From Muscardinus avellanarius (lineage: Eukaryota; Chordata; Mammalia; Rodentia; Gliridae), in NCBI GenBank assembly GCA_963383645.1, contig OY726563.1, positions 31,973,575 to 32,037,574 of the forward strand: DNA of 64,000 bases, given 5' to 3'. The notes below the pieces were generated by a model. That model did no database searches and was not told the origin of the DNA. It saw nothing but the letters and a program-made list of their open reading frames with translations. The position numbers and the translations under genes are program-made. This document shows positions 1 through 10,260 of the stretch, piece by piece (the first letter of the stretch is position 1; each line of letters opens with the position of its first letter).

Positions 1-69
1 GTTTCATTAACTTCTTTGTCTTCCTTTATACCTTGATTTCTATTTTGATTTGGGTAGATTTCTAGTAAT

Positions 70-480
70 TCTTGAAATCACATAGTGTGAGTCTTCCAAC
101 ATTGGTGATACTGTTTTTATCCTAAGACCATATTAGCTACCTTAGATCCTATTTGACTCAGCTCTCTCCTCTCTTGTACTCTGTCAGAAAATTCCATGGG
201 CTTCAGCTTCACCGGACTCTAATCTCATCATCTCAGCGAGACGAGTGTACTCTCCTTGGTCTCCACCTTCCTGTACCAGGATCTAAAAAGTACCTGAAGG
301 CAGAGAGATCAAGTGATTGTGAGGCTCGCCTTGTGTGCTTCCAGTCTCTCGAGTTCTGTACAGTCTTTTGTCCAATGCCTCAAAATAGTTAAATCATATG
401 TCTTGCCCAGTTTATGATAAGGAGATAGATTCATTTCCATTTACTTCGTCAAGGTTGGAAACAGACATCCTCCTCTATTA
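70..480 (-). mobile_element. old L1 (L1M-type) 3' region, antisense
   Basis: The pattern of this diverged stretch (for example the tail near 390-480, tcatatgtcttgcccagttt) resembles the reverse complement of ancient L1M 3' sequence. No usable reading frame remains. The assignment is by resemblance only and the edges are approximate. Confidence 0.35.
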
Positions 481-690
481 ATATTGATATGGCCTTTTTC
501 AAAACTTCCACCATTTAAATATGACCAAATGAAGGAAGAGCTCGTATAGATCATGTGTAGATATTAGCATCATCATTCTCTCATCTGCAAAAGTAGGGAA
601 AGAGAAGAAAATATACATGTAACATTAATTAAAGGAAAATTTTATATAAGAATCGTCCTTAGAAACAGGGAAATGTCAGATCACCTAAAC

Positions 691-918
691 CAGTACCATC
701 CAATGGTACTTTCAACAAGTGATGGAAATGTTCAACCTCTGAGCTATTCGACATGGTAATCACCAGCCACCTGTGGTTGTTGAGCATTTAAGGTATGACT
801 TGTACAACTAAGGAGCTAAATTTTAATTTTATTCCATTTTAACTGATTTTAATTATTTTAAATACATTTAATTTAATTCATTTAATTTAGGTGAGTGGCT
901 ACCAGCTGGATAGCACAT
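691..918. mobile_element. hAT-Charlie non-autonomous DNA transposon
   Basis: The left end CAGTACCATCCAAT and right end CTGGATAGCACA form the imperfect terminal inverted repeat of the common CAGTGCTGTCCAAT family. The interior has the usual 'ccacctgtggttgttgagca' style segment and an AT-rich middle. It is non-coding. Confidence 0.65.
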
Positions 919-1073
919 GGACTCCTTGGGGGATAAAAATGTAGACATTCAGAAAATCAAATCAAGGAAGGAAGTCTGGCTTTAGCAAACATCAGAACCC
1001 ATCCAAAACTCATTTTTATGAAATCAATATGATATGAATATAAGAATATTCTTTTAAAATATAATTACTTATT

Positions 1074-1265
1074 CAGGTGTAGTGGCACACATCTGTAGTC
1101 TCAGTACTTTGGAGGCTGAGACTAGAGCATTACAGGCTCAAGGACAATGCTAGCAATTTAATGAGACATTTAACAGCTTGGTCCAAAATAAAAACTAAAA
1201 TGGGCAGGGGCTGCATTTCCAAGGTAAAATGCCCCTGGGTTCCATCCCCAGTACCCAAAAGAAAG
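1074..1265 (+). mobile_element. B1-dID SINE
   Basis: The B1-like half starts caggtgtagtggcacaca. The ID half (ggggctgcatttccaagg) ends in ccatccccagtaccc and a short A-rich tail. It is fairly diverged. Confidence 0.85.
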
Positions 1266-1290
1266 TAATTAGTTAAAATGATGTCATAAA

Positions 1291-1440
1291 CCCGGGCATG
1301 GTGGCACATACTTGTAATCCCAGTACTTGGGAGGCTAAGGCAGGAGGATTGCAGGTTCACCACCAGTCCCAGCTACTTATTGAGGCTCTCCACAACATAG
1401 TAAGACTGTTTCAAAATGAAGAATTAAATAGGGCTGGGTT
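1291..1440 (+). mobile_element. B1-dID SINE, left part of an interrupted copy
   Basis: This copy stops inside its ID half (aatagggctggg), where another SINE has inserted. Its ID half resumes at 1650. Confidence 0.75.
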
Positions 1441-1649
1441 TTTGCCGGACGTGGTGATGCACGCTTGTAATTCCAGTAATTAGGAGGCTGAGACAGGAAG
1501 ATCACACAGGTTCGCAGCCAACCTCAGCAGCTTAGTGGGGCTCTCAGCAACTTAGTGAGATTCTGTTTCCAAATAAAATATAAAATAGGTATGAGGCTGT
1601 AGCTCAGAGTTAGAAGGCCCCTCGGTGCCATCCTCAGTACCACCAAAAA
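1441..1649 (+). mobile_element. B1-dID SINE nested in an older copy
   Basis: This complete dimer has flanking aatagggct repeats on both sides, which fit a target-site duplication made when it landed in the older copy. Confidence 0.75.
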
Positions 1650-1715
1650 AAATAGGGCTTGGGTGTAGTTTAGTGGGAGAAGAATGCTTTTGGGTTCGAA
1701 CCCTAGTACCAAATA

Positions 1716-1754
<39 letters not shown>

Positions 1755-1756
1755 TC
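1650..1756 (+). mobile_element. ID half of the interrupted SINE with (TAA)n tail
   Basis: This tRNA-like ID half (ggttcgaaccctagtacc) continues the copy begun at 1291. It ends in about 12 TAA units (1715-1753). Confidence 0.75.
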
Positions 1757-1823
1757 ATAATTGTTTAGAGTGGTCCATAAATGGTGTGACTGGTAGCTCA
1801 TTAAGAAGGTGATGTGAGAAACT

Positions 1824-2032
1824 GGGCATGGTGGCGCACACTTGTAATACCAGTACTTTGGAGGCTGAGACAGAAGGACTGCAGATTCAAGATCAGTCTC
1901 AGCAAATAGTGGGATTTTCATTACCTAGAAAGACCCTGTTTCAAAATGAAAATAAAAACAGGGCTGGAAGTGTAGCTCAGAGTTAGAATACCCCGGGTTC
2001 AATCGCCAGTGTCCCCTCCCCACACAAAACCA
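1824..2032 (+). mobile_element. B1-dID SINE
   Basis: A complete dimer from ctgggcatggtggcgcacac to a diverged A-rich tail after caatcgccagtg. Confidence 0.85.
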
Positions 2033-2084
2033 AGAAGATCATGGGAGGATATGCAGAGAAGGCTATGAAATAATGGAGACAGAC

Positions 2085-2285
2085 TGAAGTGATGTGTCTA
2101 TAAACTGAGGAATGGTAAGAATTGTAGGCAGTCAGCAGAAGCTAGGGGAGATACATGTAGCAAATTTTCTGAGATTCCAGAGGATAAACAACCTTACTGA
2201 CACCCCGATTTTGGGTCTCTGGCCTCCAGAACTGTCAGACAATAAATTTCTGTTTAAGTCACCAGTAACCTTCGGAAACTAGCTA
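2085..2285 (+). mobile_element. MLT1-type (ERVL-MaLR) LTR 3' end
   Basis: The sequence tctggcctccagaactgtca, followed by a polyadenylation motif in acaataaatttctg, is the hallmark 3' end of MLT1 LTRs. The 5' part is lost or too diverged to trace. Confidence 0.6.
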
Positions 2286-2421
2286 AGGTCTCCCCTTTAG
2301 TCCTGGCTAACCCAAGTGGGATTTCTTCTTTTAGATAAGAGTTGTGGGCCTTTCGCATGTCTTTATCTATGATTTCTCAGTCCTCTCAGTTTTGTTGAGG
2401 TATAACTGAAATACCCTATTT

Positions 2422-2635
2422 CTTTTTTTATTTTATTTTGTGTATGTGTAGTACTGGGGACTGAGCCTAGGGGCATTCTGTCTCTGAGCTACACCCTTAG
2501 CCCTATTTTATTTGGAAACAGTTTCACTAAGTTGAAGAGGTCCTCACTAAGTTGCTAAGGCTGGCCTCAAATTTGTAATCCTTCTGTGTCGGTCTCCCAG
2601 GTACTTGGATTACAGATGTGTGCCACCATGCCCAG
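2422..2635 (-). mobile_element. B1-dID SINE
   Basis: A full reverse-strand dimer flanked by a perfect 16-bp target-site duplication ctgaaataccctattt (2406-2421 and 2636-2651). Confidence 0.92.
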
Positions 2636-2849
2636 CTGAAATACCCTATTTTATTTCTTGTTTGCTTGAATCAAGAATTTGGAAGATGCTCCAGGCAATG
2701 TCAAGAGATGATCCTCCATCCCTTTCTCAGCCTCTTGATGATTACATTGGGTTAGCTGCAGTACTGTTTCTAGGATCATTTTTATTAAATATTTAAAAAG
2801 CAAAAATAGTCACAGATCTAAATTTTATGGGACAAGAGAGTCCATAAAC

Positions 2850-3545
2850 AAAGACTCAGAAAAATTTAACCCAGAATACAAAAGTTATCTATAATACACA
2901 AGCAGCCCTTACAAATTGACAAAAAAAATAAAAACAACTCCATAAAAAATCAAGGAGGGTATAAACAGACTAATAACAGAAGTGAATATTCAAATGGAAA
3001 AATTATGTGAAAAGATGCCAAAATTCATGAATAATTAGAGAAATGAAAGTTGAAGAAGCAATGGACTATCATTTTTTGCATAGCAGAGCATTAAATATTG
3101 ACAAAGAACAATGCCACATCTTCTTGGCACCAGTGTAGAAAGAATGTCATGAATTGCTAGTAAAAGTGAAGCATCACAGCATTATGTGACAAGTATCCTG
3201 GTCATTTCTGCTAAAATTAACAATATACATAGTTTGATAAAAAAAATCCACTCCTGAAAATACACATCAAGAGAAAAAAGTTTCTGTATGTAAGGACATT
3301 AATTTTGCTGTACTGTTCAAAATGGCAAGAGAGAAACAAATTGAAAACCCATCATAATCGAGGAAAGGAATGGCTAAATAATTAAAGTAGATTCACATCA
3401 GAGAATAACATGCAGCCATTTAAGAATTATATTAAGAGATAAATGGAATGACTTAGAGCTATTTCTACATGATGTTAAGAAGAGAAAGATACAAACAAAT
3501 TGCATAATAGAATCAAATTTTATAAAGCAAACATTGATCAAATGA
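2850..3545 (+). mobile_element. old L1 (L1M-type) 3' region
   Basis: This diverged sense-strand L1 3' sequence has the recognisable order of motifs: 'gaaaagatgccaaaattcatgaat', 'cactcctgaaaatacacatc', 'aaatggctaaataa' and 'atgcagccatttaagaat'. The reading frame is destroyed. Confidence 0.6.
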
Positions 3546-3549
3546 AGTC

Positions 3550-3617
3550 ATATGTGTTTATTATTTCTATGGAGCAGATATATATATATCTGCTCCATAG
3601 AAATAATAAACACATAT
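3550..3617. repeat. 68-bp perfect palindrome
   Basis: Bases 3550-3583 and 3584-3617 are exact reverse complements with no spacer, checked base by base. The core is a short TA run flanked by gatata/tatatc and ggagc/gctcc. It could extrude a cruciform. It lies at the junction between the old L1 and the next SINE. Confidence 0.95.
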
Positions 3618-3622
3618 ATATG

Positions 3623-3860
3623 GTTTTTTGTTGTTTTTTTTTTTTTTTTTTTTTGCAAAACTGGGTATTGAACCCAGGGACATTCTTACCTCTGAGCTAC
3701 ACCCTCAACCTCATTTTTTATTCTTATTTTGAAATAGGGTCTCACCAAGTTGTGGAGGGCCTCACAAGTTGCTGAGGCTGGCTGTGAACCTGTAATCCTT
3801 CTGTCTCAGCCTCTCAAGTTTACATCTCAAGATTACATGTGTATGCCACCATGTCCGGCT
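3623..3860 (-). mobile_element. B1-dID SINE with long T-run
   Basis: A reverse-strand dimer beginning with a run of about 18 T (the A-tail), then gcaaaactgggtattgaacc, ending ccaccatgtccggct. It carries a small internal insertion near 3820. Confidence 0.88.
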
Positions 3861-4411
3861 ATGCAATAGATTATATTAAGGGGTGTTTTGTACTCTTTTC
3901 TGTATCCATGACCTTGCAACATTACTTCACATTTTCTTCCATCAAGAGATGGAATATATTTTCCCACCCATTGATTATGCTTATAGACCATGGGATGTTA
4001 GCTGATGTAACACAAGGAAAAGTGCTTTTATGGTTGTGCTTCAACTATGGTCTAACCCACTGATCCCAGAAAGAGGATGGGAGACATGTGAAGCAAAGTC
4101 ACTGTTGCTAAGTTACCTGACACAGACCCAACCTAGAGCAGAGGCTTTGGCCATAATATTCTCTAGTGCCATTCAGATAGACTTTAGACTTCTTCACAGC
4201 ATCATTCAACTATTAAAAATCATAATGTATTCTGACTTTTAAGGGGAGTATGACCTAATAGTGTTATAGTCAGTCTAGCTGTTGTCCAGATATTTAAAAA
4301 AACAGAAAGGTATTTTAAAACTTGCAAGAACTCGGAGACTATTGCATCCAAAGACTCTTCTTGAAAACCATTACCTAATGACAAAACTCAACCAACTAAG
4401 TGATGAATTGA

Positions 4412-4617
4412 GTCAGTTGTGGTAGCACACACTTGTAATCCCAGTACTTGGGAGGCGGAGACAGCAGGATCACAGGTTCATGGCCAGCCTCAGCTATTAG
4501 TGAGGCCTTCTGCAACATAGTGAGACCTTGTTCCAAAATAAAGAATAAAAAATAGGGCTGGGGTGTAGCTCGGAGTTAGAATGCTCCTGAGTTCCATCCA
4601 CAGTAACAACAAAAAAA
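4412..4617 (+). mobile_element. B1-dID SINE
   Basis: A complete dimer flanked by the 10-bp target-site duplication gatgaattga (4402-4411 and 4618-4627). Confidence 0.9.
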
Positions 4618-4762
4618 GATGAATTGATGTAAAATACCCAAGGATTGAGAGAGTTGGCTAAATTCAATTACCACAAAAGTAGCATGATATACAGAGATTT
4701 AAATTATAAGAATGGTCAAAAATTATCAGTCAAGTGGAAACAAAAATATAATCACAATAAAT

Positions 4763-4895
4763 ATCTAAATCACTAAGCCAAACATGAGGAGGGAGAGGGG
4801 AGGGAATGTGGTAGGAATTGGGGAAGGGCTAAATGAGTGATGTATGCATGTATGCCTTACCTACCATCTTGTACCCCATTAAGATGTATGACTAC
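4763..4895 (+). mobile_element. retroelement 3' end, G-rich family (copy 1)
   Basis: The sequence from 'cactaagccaaacatgagga' through a G-rich tract to 'aagatgtatgactacaa' matches the same module at 10115-10255 and 19379-19535. Probably an L1-type 3' end. Its tail is lost. Confidence 0.55.
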
Positions 4896-4902
4896 AACTC
4901 TT

Positions 4903-4979
4903 GCTTTGAACCTGTGCGATCCTCCTGTCTCAGTCTCCCAAGCTCAGGAATTACAAGCATGTACCACCACACCCGGCTC
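4903..4979 (-). mobile_element. B1-like SINE fragment
   Basis: Only the B1 right part is present: tttgaacctgtgcgatcctc to ccaccacacccggct. The ID half is missing. Confidence 0.75.
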
Positions 4980-4988
4980 ATGTATATG

Positions 4989-5066
4989 TTTTAAAAAATA
5001 AAATAGAGCTAGGAGTCTAGCTCAGAGGTAGAATGTCCCTGGGTTCAATTTGCAGTACCAAAAATT
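4989..5066 (+). mobile_element. ID-half SINE fragment
   Basis: The tRNA-like half (gagctaggagtctagctcag to gggttcaatttgcagtacc) with a short B1 remnant in front. It faces the preceding fragment. Confidence 0.75.
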
Positions 5067-5081
5067 ATGCAAATTATTCTT

Positions 5082-5559
5082 GGTGACCCCAATATAATAA
5101 AACCTAAGTATGTGTGGAAAATGCCTTCCAAGACACCAGTGGATGCCTAAAACTTCAGATAGTACTGAACTTTCTCTATTTATACTATGTTTATTTCTAT
5201 ACAAATGTACCTATGATAAAGCTTAATTTATAAATTAGATACATTTTAATTATAATAAAAGAACAATTTTATTAATAAATTATATCAACAATAATAACAT
5301 ACATTTTAATTAATAGAATATGACGATATTCTGTAATGAAAGTGCCAGCATCAAGCTGGGCATGGTGAGAACACGCAACCTAATATTTGCAAACTAGTAT
5401 CTGGGAGGCTGAGACAGGATGATCGCAGGTTCCAAGTCAGCCTCAGCAACTTAGTGAGACCCTCCACAACTTAGTGAGATCTTGTTTCCAAATCAAAAAT
5501 AAAGTAGGGCTGAGGGTATATCTCTAAGGTAGAATGCCCCTGGGTTCAATCCCTAGCAC

Positions 5560-5611
<52 letters not shown>

Positions 5612-5918
5612 TTGCCAGCATTGATATACTATGGAGCCATTATTAAGTAAAATAAGGATTACTTGAATACAAGCACCACGATACCAAAACAGTTGATCTG
5701 TTAACTAACATGGCTGCTAAGTGAGTGTCATGGGTATTATTCACAGTGTGGACTCTCTGGACAGTGGGATGGATCATTCCCATCCCAGGTGGGATGGAGC
5801 AGGATGGTGCAAGATTGTTTACTTCTGGAATTTTCCACTTAGCATTTTTTAGCCATGTTTGAGCATGAAATTTTTGTCTTGGAAAACAAAATCATGGATA
5901 AAGGAGGATTATTGTATA
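5082..5918 (-). mobile_element. TcMar-Tigger non-autonomous DNA transposon
   Basis: The right end tggataaaggaggattattg corresponds to the Tigger terminal repeat (…ccgcggataaggggggactactg). Inside it, 'gccattattaagtaaaataa' and 'gatgcctaaaacttcagata' are recognisable Tigger segments. The transposase region is deleted and the element is split by a SINE at 5354-5610. Confidence 0.65.
5354..5610 (+). mobile_element. B1-dID SINE with (AC)n tail
   Basis: This SINE inserted in the Tigger element with the 9-bp target-site duplication tgccagcat on both sides. The tail has become an (AC)n microsatellite at about 5561-5609. Confidence 0.88.
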
Positions 5919-6015
5919 GAACTTTCAAAACTCTTAACTAACTCTTGGGCCAAAGGTGATATAAAAATCATAAGTCGAATCTTTCTAGTAAAGGATGATT
6001 AAAAACAAAGCAGTA

Positions 6016-6224
6016 AGCTGGATGTAGTGGTGCACGCTTGTGATCCCAGGACTTGGGAAGCTGAGATAAGAGTATCCCAGGTTTGTGACCAGCCTCAGCT
6101 ACTTAGTGAGCCACTCTGCAACTTAGTGAGATCCCGTTTCAAAATGAAGAATAAAAAACAGGACTAGGGGTGTAGCTCGGAGGTAGAATGCCTCTGGGTT
6201 CAGTCCCCACTACTGCCAAAAAAA
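6016..6224 (+). mobile_element. B1-dID SINE
   Basis: A complete sense-strand dimer from agctggatgtagtggtgcac to ccactactgcc and an A-tail. Confidence 0.87.
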
Positions 6225-6420
6225 TTCAATAATCAGAGAAATAGTCATATTCTTAAACATTTTTATGACTGACTAGGAAAGACAAGAACAAATAAACTAA
6301 ATAATCAAAGGACAGAAAAAAAGACAGCAAAGAAAGCAGAGAGAGAAATTCATAAAATAAGTAAAAATGCAGCAAATTATAAAGTAGAAGAATTAATAAA
6401 TAAATTCAAGGACATAAGCA

Positions 6421-6517
6421 AGTAGTGGTGATGTATGCCTATAATCCCAGTATTTGGGAGGATGGGAGGATAACATTTTTTAATCCAGCACATGATAACT
6501 TAGTGAGACCTTGTTTT
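6421..6517 (+). mobile_element. B1-dID SINE, left part of a split copy
   Basis: The B1 half of a copy interrupted at ccttgtttt by an opposite-strand SINE. It continues at 6752. Confidence 0.8.
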
Positions 6518-6751
6518 TTTTTTGCTTGTTTGTTTTGTTTTTGCAGTACTGGGGATGGAACCCAGGGCCATTCTACCTCCAAGATACACCCCCAGCCCTA
6601 TTGTTTATTCTTTATTTTTGAAACAGGGTCTCATTGAGTTGTAAAGAGCCTCACTAAGTAGCTAAAGCTGGCCTCAAACCTACGCAATCCTCCTTTCTCA
6701 GCCTCCCAAATGCTGGGATTTACAAGTGTGTGCCACCATGCCCTGCTGAGG
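6518..6751 (-). mobile_element. B1-dID SINE nested in an opposite copy
   Basis: A full reverse dimer flanked by ccttgtttt (6509-6517 and 6752-6760). It therefore inserted into the older + strand SINE. Confidence 0.88.
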
Positions 6752-6838
6752 CCTTGTTTTGAAAAATAAATAAATAAAAAGGACTGGGGTGTAGCTCAGG
6801 GGTAAAGTACCCCTGAGTTCAATCCCTAGTATAGAAAA
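6752..6838 (+). mobile_element. B1-dID SINE, right part of the split copy
   Basis: The remaining junction and ID half (ggactggggtgtagctcagg to caatccctagtat) of the copy that begins at 6421. Confidence 0.8.
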
Positions 6839-7289
6839 AAATTAAGAGCAGTATTTCTTCACAAAAAGTATTTTTATACTCAAAGGTTTTTGTTTTAGTC
6901 CCTTACATTCTTATGAAAACTAGAATTTGGGGCAACACTTCAAAAATTGTGTGATTCAGATTCTAATATCGGATCACCTATCCAGTGCTCCTTCTTGATG
7001 TCTAATAGAGCTCTCAAAACTAAAGTGTTTGGAAGTAAACTCTTGATTTTCTTACTCAAAGATGCTGTATTCTCAGTTGTTTGCATCTCATTTCTATCTT
7101 TTCTATTGTTGGTTATTTGGATCAAAAACTTGACTGTTTGGATTCTGTTCTTCTTCTCACATCAAAATGAAATTTTACTGGCAACTTTTACTGGCTCAGC
7201 TTACAATACATACACAGATCACAATCACTGGTCACCACTATCTTTGTCTATGCCACTTTCATCTCTTTCCTGGGTCATTGCAATGACTT

Positions 7290-7690
7290 CCAAACTGCTT
7301 ATCTAGCGTCTACATTTACTCTTCGAAAGTCTATTCCCAGCTCAGAGAACAACACAGGACTTAAAAATGCAAATGAAATCATGTCATGCCTTTGCTTAAA
7401 ACTCTCCAACAAAACCTCTTTCCTCAGTAAAATCGAAGTCTTTAAAATGGCTTACAAATCCCTATATGATCTTACCTCATTGCAGGTCTGACCTTATCTC
7501 CTGAACACTCTCTTCTACTTCATCTGCTCCAAACACATTGGGATCTTTTCCATTCCAAGTGTGCTTCTGCCTCAGGGGCCTTGTATGGGTCACTTCTGTT
7601 TGGCATGCTCTTTTCCTAGATCTCTGTAGGGTTAATTTCTTCTCTTCCTTCAATTTATGAGTTCTTTCTAAATTATTTATTCTTCAAATA
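7290..7690 (+). mobile_element. L2 LINE 3' fragment
   Basis: A diverged L2-like order of motifs: 'aaaatggcttacaaatccct', 'gatcttacctcattgcaggt', 'cctcaggggccttgtatggg' and 'ggcatgctcttttcctagat'. It is ancient and non-coding. Confidence 0.6.
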
Positions 7691-7828
7691 CCACTTTTCT
7701 TGGCCTATATAGTTTGAAAGATTTAAACCATAACATTGTAAATATTCACAGTATATATAATTAGGAGTTTGTGAATTGTTTTTAAGAATATTTGTTGGCC
7801 TGGAAGGTATAGTGAGAGGCCTGATGAG

Positions 7829-7905
7829 GAAGGAAGGAAGGGAGGAAGGAAGGCAGGAAGGAAGGAAGGAAAAAAGGAAAGAAGGAAGGAAGAAAGGAAG
7901 GGCAG
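7829..7905. repeat. (GGAA)n purine microsatellite
   Basis: An imperfect ggaagg/aggaa tetranucleotide run with nearly all purines on the + strand. Confidence 0.9.
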
Positions 7906-8109
7906 AAGGATATAGTATGTATCTCCAAAATTTGCAAATTGCAAAAGGTACCAAGCAATGTTTTATACTATGAAAGATGAACTACAAAAAATCATTTTCA
8001 ATTCTAATTCTCAATATATAGCATCAAGATACATATTAATATAATACACAGAGAAAATATATCACAACCAGGCAACAGACAAATATTTACTTCCTGTCAT
8101 GTGCTTGAT

Positions 8110-8234
8110 ATTCTAAAAGGTACATACTTCATTTTTAGCCTTTTCATAACCACCTCAAGGTGAGGACATTGAGGCTTACAGAAACTACTTGTCTCCTGTG
8201 AGCACACAAACTAAAAAGTGGCAGAGAGGTGATT
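8110..8234 (-). mobile_element. MIR fragment, left part
   Basis: The segment 'ttttcataaccacctcaaggtgaggacattgaggcttacag' is the reversed MIR core. A SINE at 8235 splits the element and its remainder is near 8498-8560. Confidence 0.55.
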
Positions 8235-8241
8235 CATTCAT

Positions 8242-8279
<38 letters not shown>

Positions 8280-8485
8280 TTTCTTTCATCCTGAGGGTGG
8301 AACCCAGGGGCTTTTCTACCTCCAGGCTATACTCCTAGACCTATTTTATACTTTATTTGGAAACAGGGTCTCACTAAGTTGCTGAGAGCCTCACTAAGTA
8401 GCTGAGGCTGGCTTTGAACCTGTGCCATCCTCCTGTCTCAGCCTCCCAAGAGGGGATATTACAAGCGTGTGCCACTGCCCCCAAC
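8235..8485 (-). mobile_element. B1-dID SINE with (TTTC)n tail
   Basis: A reverse dimer with a perfect 13-bp target-site duplication cagagaggtgatt (8222-8234 and 8485-8497). Its tail is a (CTTT)n microsatellite at about 8240-8287. Confidence 0.92.
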
Positions 8486-8689
8486 AGAGAGGTGATTAGA
8501 GTAGGTAGGATGATGAGGAATGGGTCTAACTCCAGACCTTTTGCTCTTTTCATTACAGTAGGTGTTTGGTCAGCCCCATTCTCTCAAGTAAATAGAATAT
8601 CCATCAAACAAAATTGATTTCTACATGATTTTGATATTATAATACAAATTTACTCAGATTTTTTCTATGGCCTTTATAAGAACACAGTA

Positions 8690-8908
8690 ATAATTAGGTA
8701 TTGTAGTGCACACCTGTAATCCCAGTACTTGGGAGGCTGAGACAGGAGGAATCTCAGATTCAAAAATAGCTTCAGCAATTTAGCGAAACTCTCAGAAACC
8801 TAATGAGACCCTATTTCCAAATAAACAACAACAAAAAAAATTAAAAGGGCTGGGCGTGAATCTCAGAGGTAGTGTCCCTGGGTTCAATCTCCAACATCAG
8901 AAAGAAAG
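8690..8908 (+). mobile_element. B1-dID SINE
   Basis: A sense-strand dimer, moderately diverged, ending tctccaacatcag and an AG-rich tail. Confidence 0.82.
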
Positions 8909-9198
8909 AAGAATGCAGAATTAGTCCTTTACAATATGTGGTGAGGCCAGAAGGCCCTGGAGGTCCTGGCCGCAAGGCCCCAACCCCGGAGAGGGGACCC
9001 TTAGGAGACCCCCCTCCCACCCAGAAAGAAAAAAATATTTTTCATCGCTACCGAGTGCCTGATCCCATATCCTCCCCAAACCACACATACTCTCTTCTCT
9101 TATTAAAAAAAAAGGAAACGAAAAAAGAAAAAATATTCAAGAGGGGTTAAGATGGTTCCAACGGCAGCTAGAATATTGGAGATGCAAACAAAACATAT

Positions 9199-9658
9199 CC
9201 ATTTGAACTGGAACTTTTGGGAAAATTCCCCGTGAAGGAGGACTGCTGCTTCTCTACATCATTAAGAATCCTGGACATCACCTGTAAGAAGAGAGTCTAG
9301 CGGAGACCTAGGAGGAAGGCAGTTGTGGTAGCAGTGGCTGAGATGGCGGTGGAGACTTGGATTTGGGAGAGGCAGACATCTGATCCAACCCACCCTGATC
9401 CTCTGAAGAAATTACCCCAAAGGTCCAATGCTACTGTCGTGTGTGCTTAGGAACACTGGACATATGCGGTATGGGAAAAGAGCTTGGGAAAGATTTGAAA
9501 TGGTGGAGGCAGTCGCATTGGCAGCGGCAAGTACTCAGGGGAGGCAGAGATCTGACATAATACAACTGGAACTTTTGAAGAAATTACCTCAGAGGCAGAA
9601 TACTACCACCACACACCCCTTGGGAACGTGGGACAACTGCTGGGTGAAGAGGGTGCTC
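9199..9658 (+). repeat. degenerate ~170-base internal repeats
   Basis: Three related blocks begin near 9199, 9369 and 9543. They share segments such as gaggcaga(c/g)atctga, (c)tggaacttttg(a/g)(a/g), gaagaaattacc and aggaacactgga / gggaacgtggga. They differ by indels, so they are old relative to the insertion. Confidence 0.55.
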
Positions 9659-9905
9659 GGATCGGAGCCTGCCGAGGGGTGAGGCCGGTGCCGGGGCCAG
9701 CGAGACCAGGATCGGAGCCTGCCATGAGGCAAGGCCACTACTGAGGCCTCCGAGGCCGGGATCGGAGCCTGCCGAGGGATTAGGAGGGTTCCGGGGCCAG
9801 CGGCCGGCATCAGAGCCTGCCATGAGGCAAGGCCGCTACTGAGTCCTCCAGGTGGCCAGGCCACTACTGGGGCCGTCTAGAGTGGGATCAGAACTTGCAA
9901 TGTGG
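9659..9905 (+). repeat. 50-base tandem monomer array
   Basis: Units begin ggatcggagcctgcc at 9659, 9709 and 9759 (exact 50-base period). Further diverged starts lie at 9806 and 9885. Two unit types alternate: one with gccgagggg…ccggggccagcg, one with gccatgaggcaaggcc…tactgag. The higher-order period is therefore about 100 bases. Confidence 0.9.
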
Positions 9906-10114
9906 CATGCACAGAGAAATAGCACAGAAAATAAAAACCAAATGCTTCCCCTAATTAGCAAGAACTAGGAGGAAAGGGGTAACAGGAGGAGGTTGAGTAA
10001 TAGAAAGGGCCCTATTGAGAAGCAATTAAGGTGACCAATCAGAGGGGAAGGGATTGGGAAGGATGGAATCTCTTTAAAACTCATGAGGTACATAAAAAAT
10101 TTTATCAAAGATAA

Positions 10115-10260
10115 TCACCAATTAAGCATGGGATCGAGGGAGGGGGAAGGAATGGGATGGGGATCGGATGAGGTCTTATTGGATGATATGTGCTTGTATA
10201 TCCTCTCAAGTCTTGTATTCCAAAGTGATGTATGATTACAAAAAAAATAATAAATAATTG
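10115..10260 (+). mobile_element. G-rich 3' module of the composite element (copy 2)
   Basis: Aligns by eye with 4763-4895 and 19379-19535: (a)ccaNtaagc…atggga, a G-rich run, then 'gatgtatga' followed by the tail. It contains a four-run G-quadruplex motif at 10130-10162. Confidence 0.6.

Noticed and set aside
1650..1756. tRNA-like sequence with A and B box resemblance
   Set aside because: This is the ID half of a SINE. It lacks a full cloverleaf and occurs about 60 times in the window.
6947..7306. 119-codon frame
   Set aside because: It is AT-rich, overlaps old L2-like DNA, and its product has no recognisable features.
9659..9905. CRISPR-like spaced repeats
   Set aside because: The units are contiguous 50-base tandem monomers without distinct spacers, inside a vertebrate retroelement.
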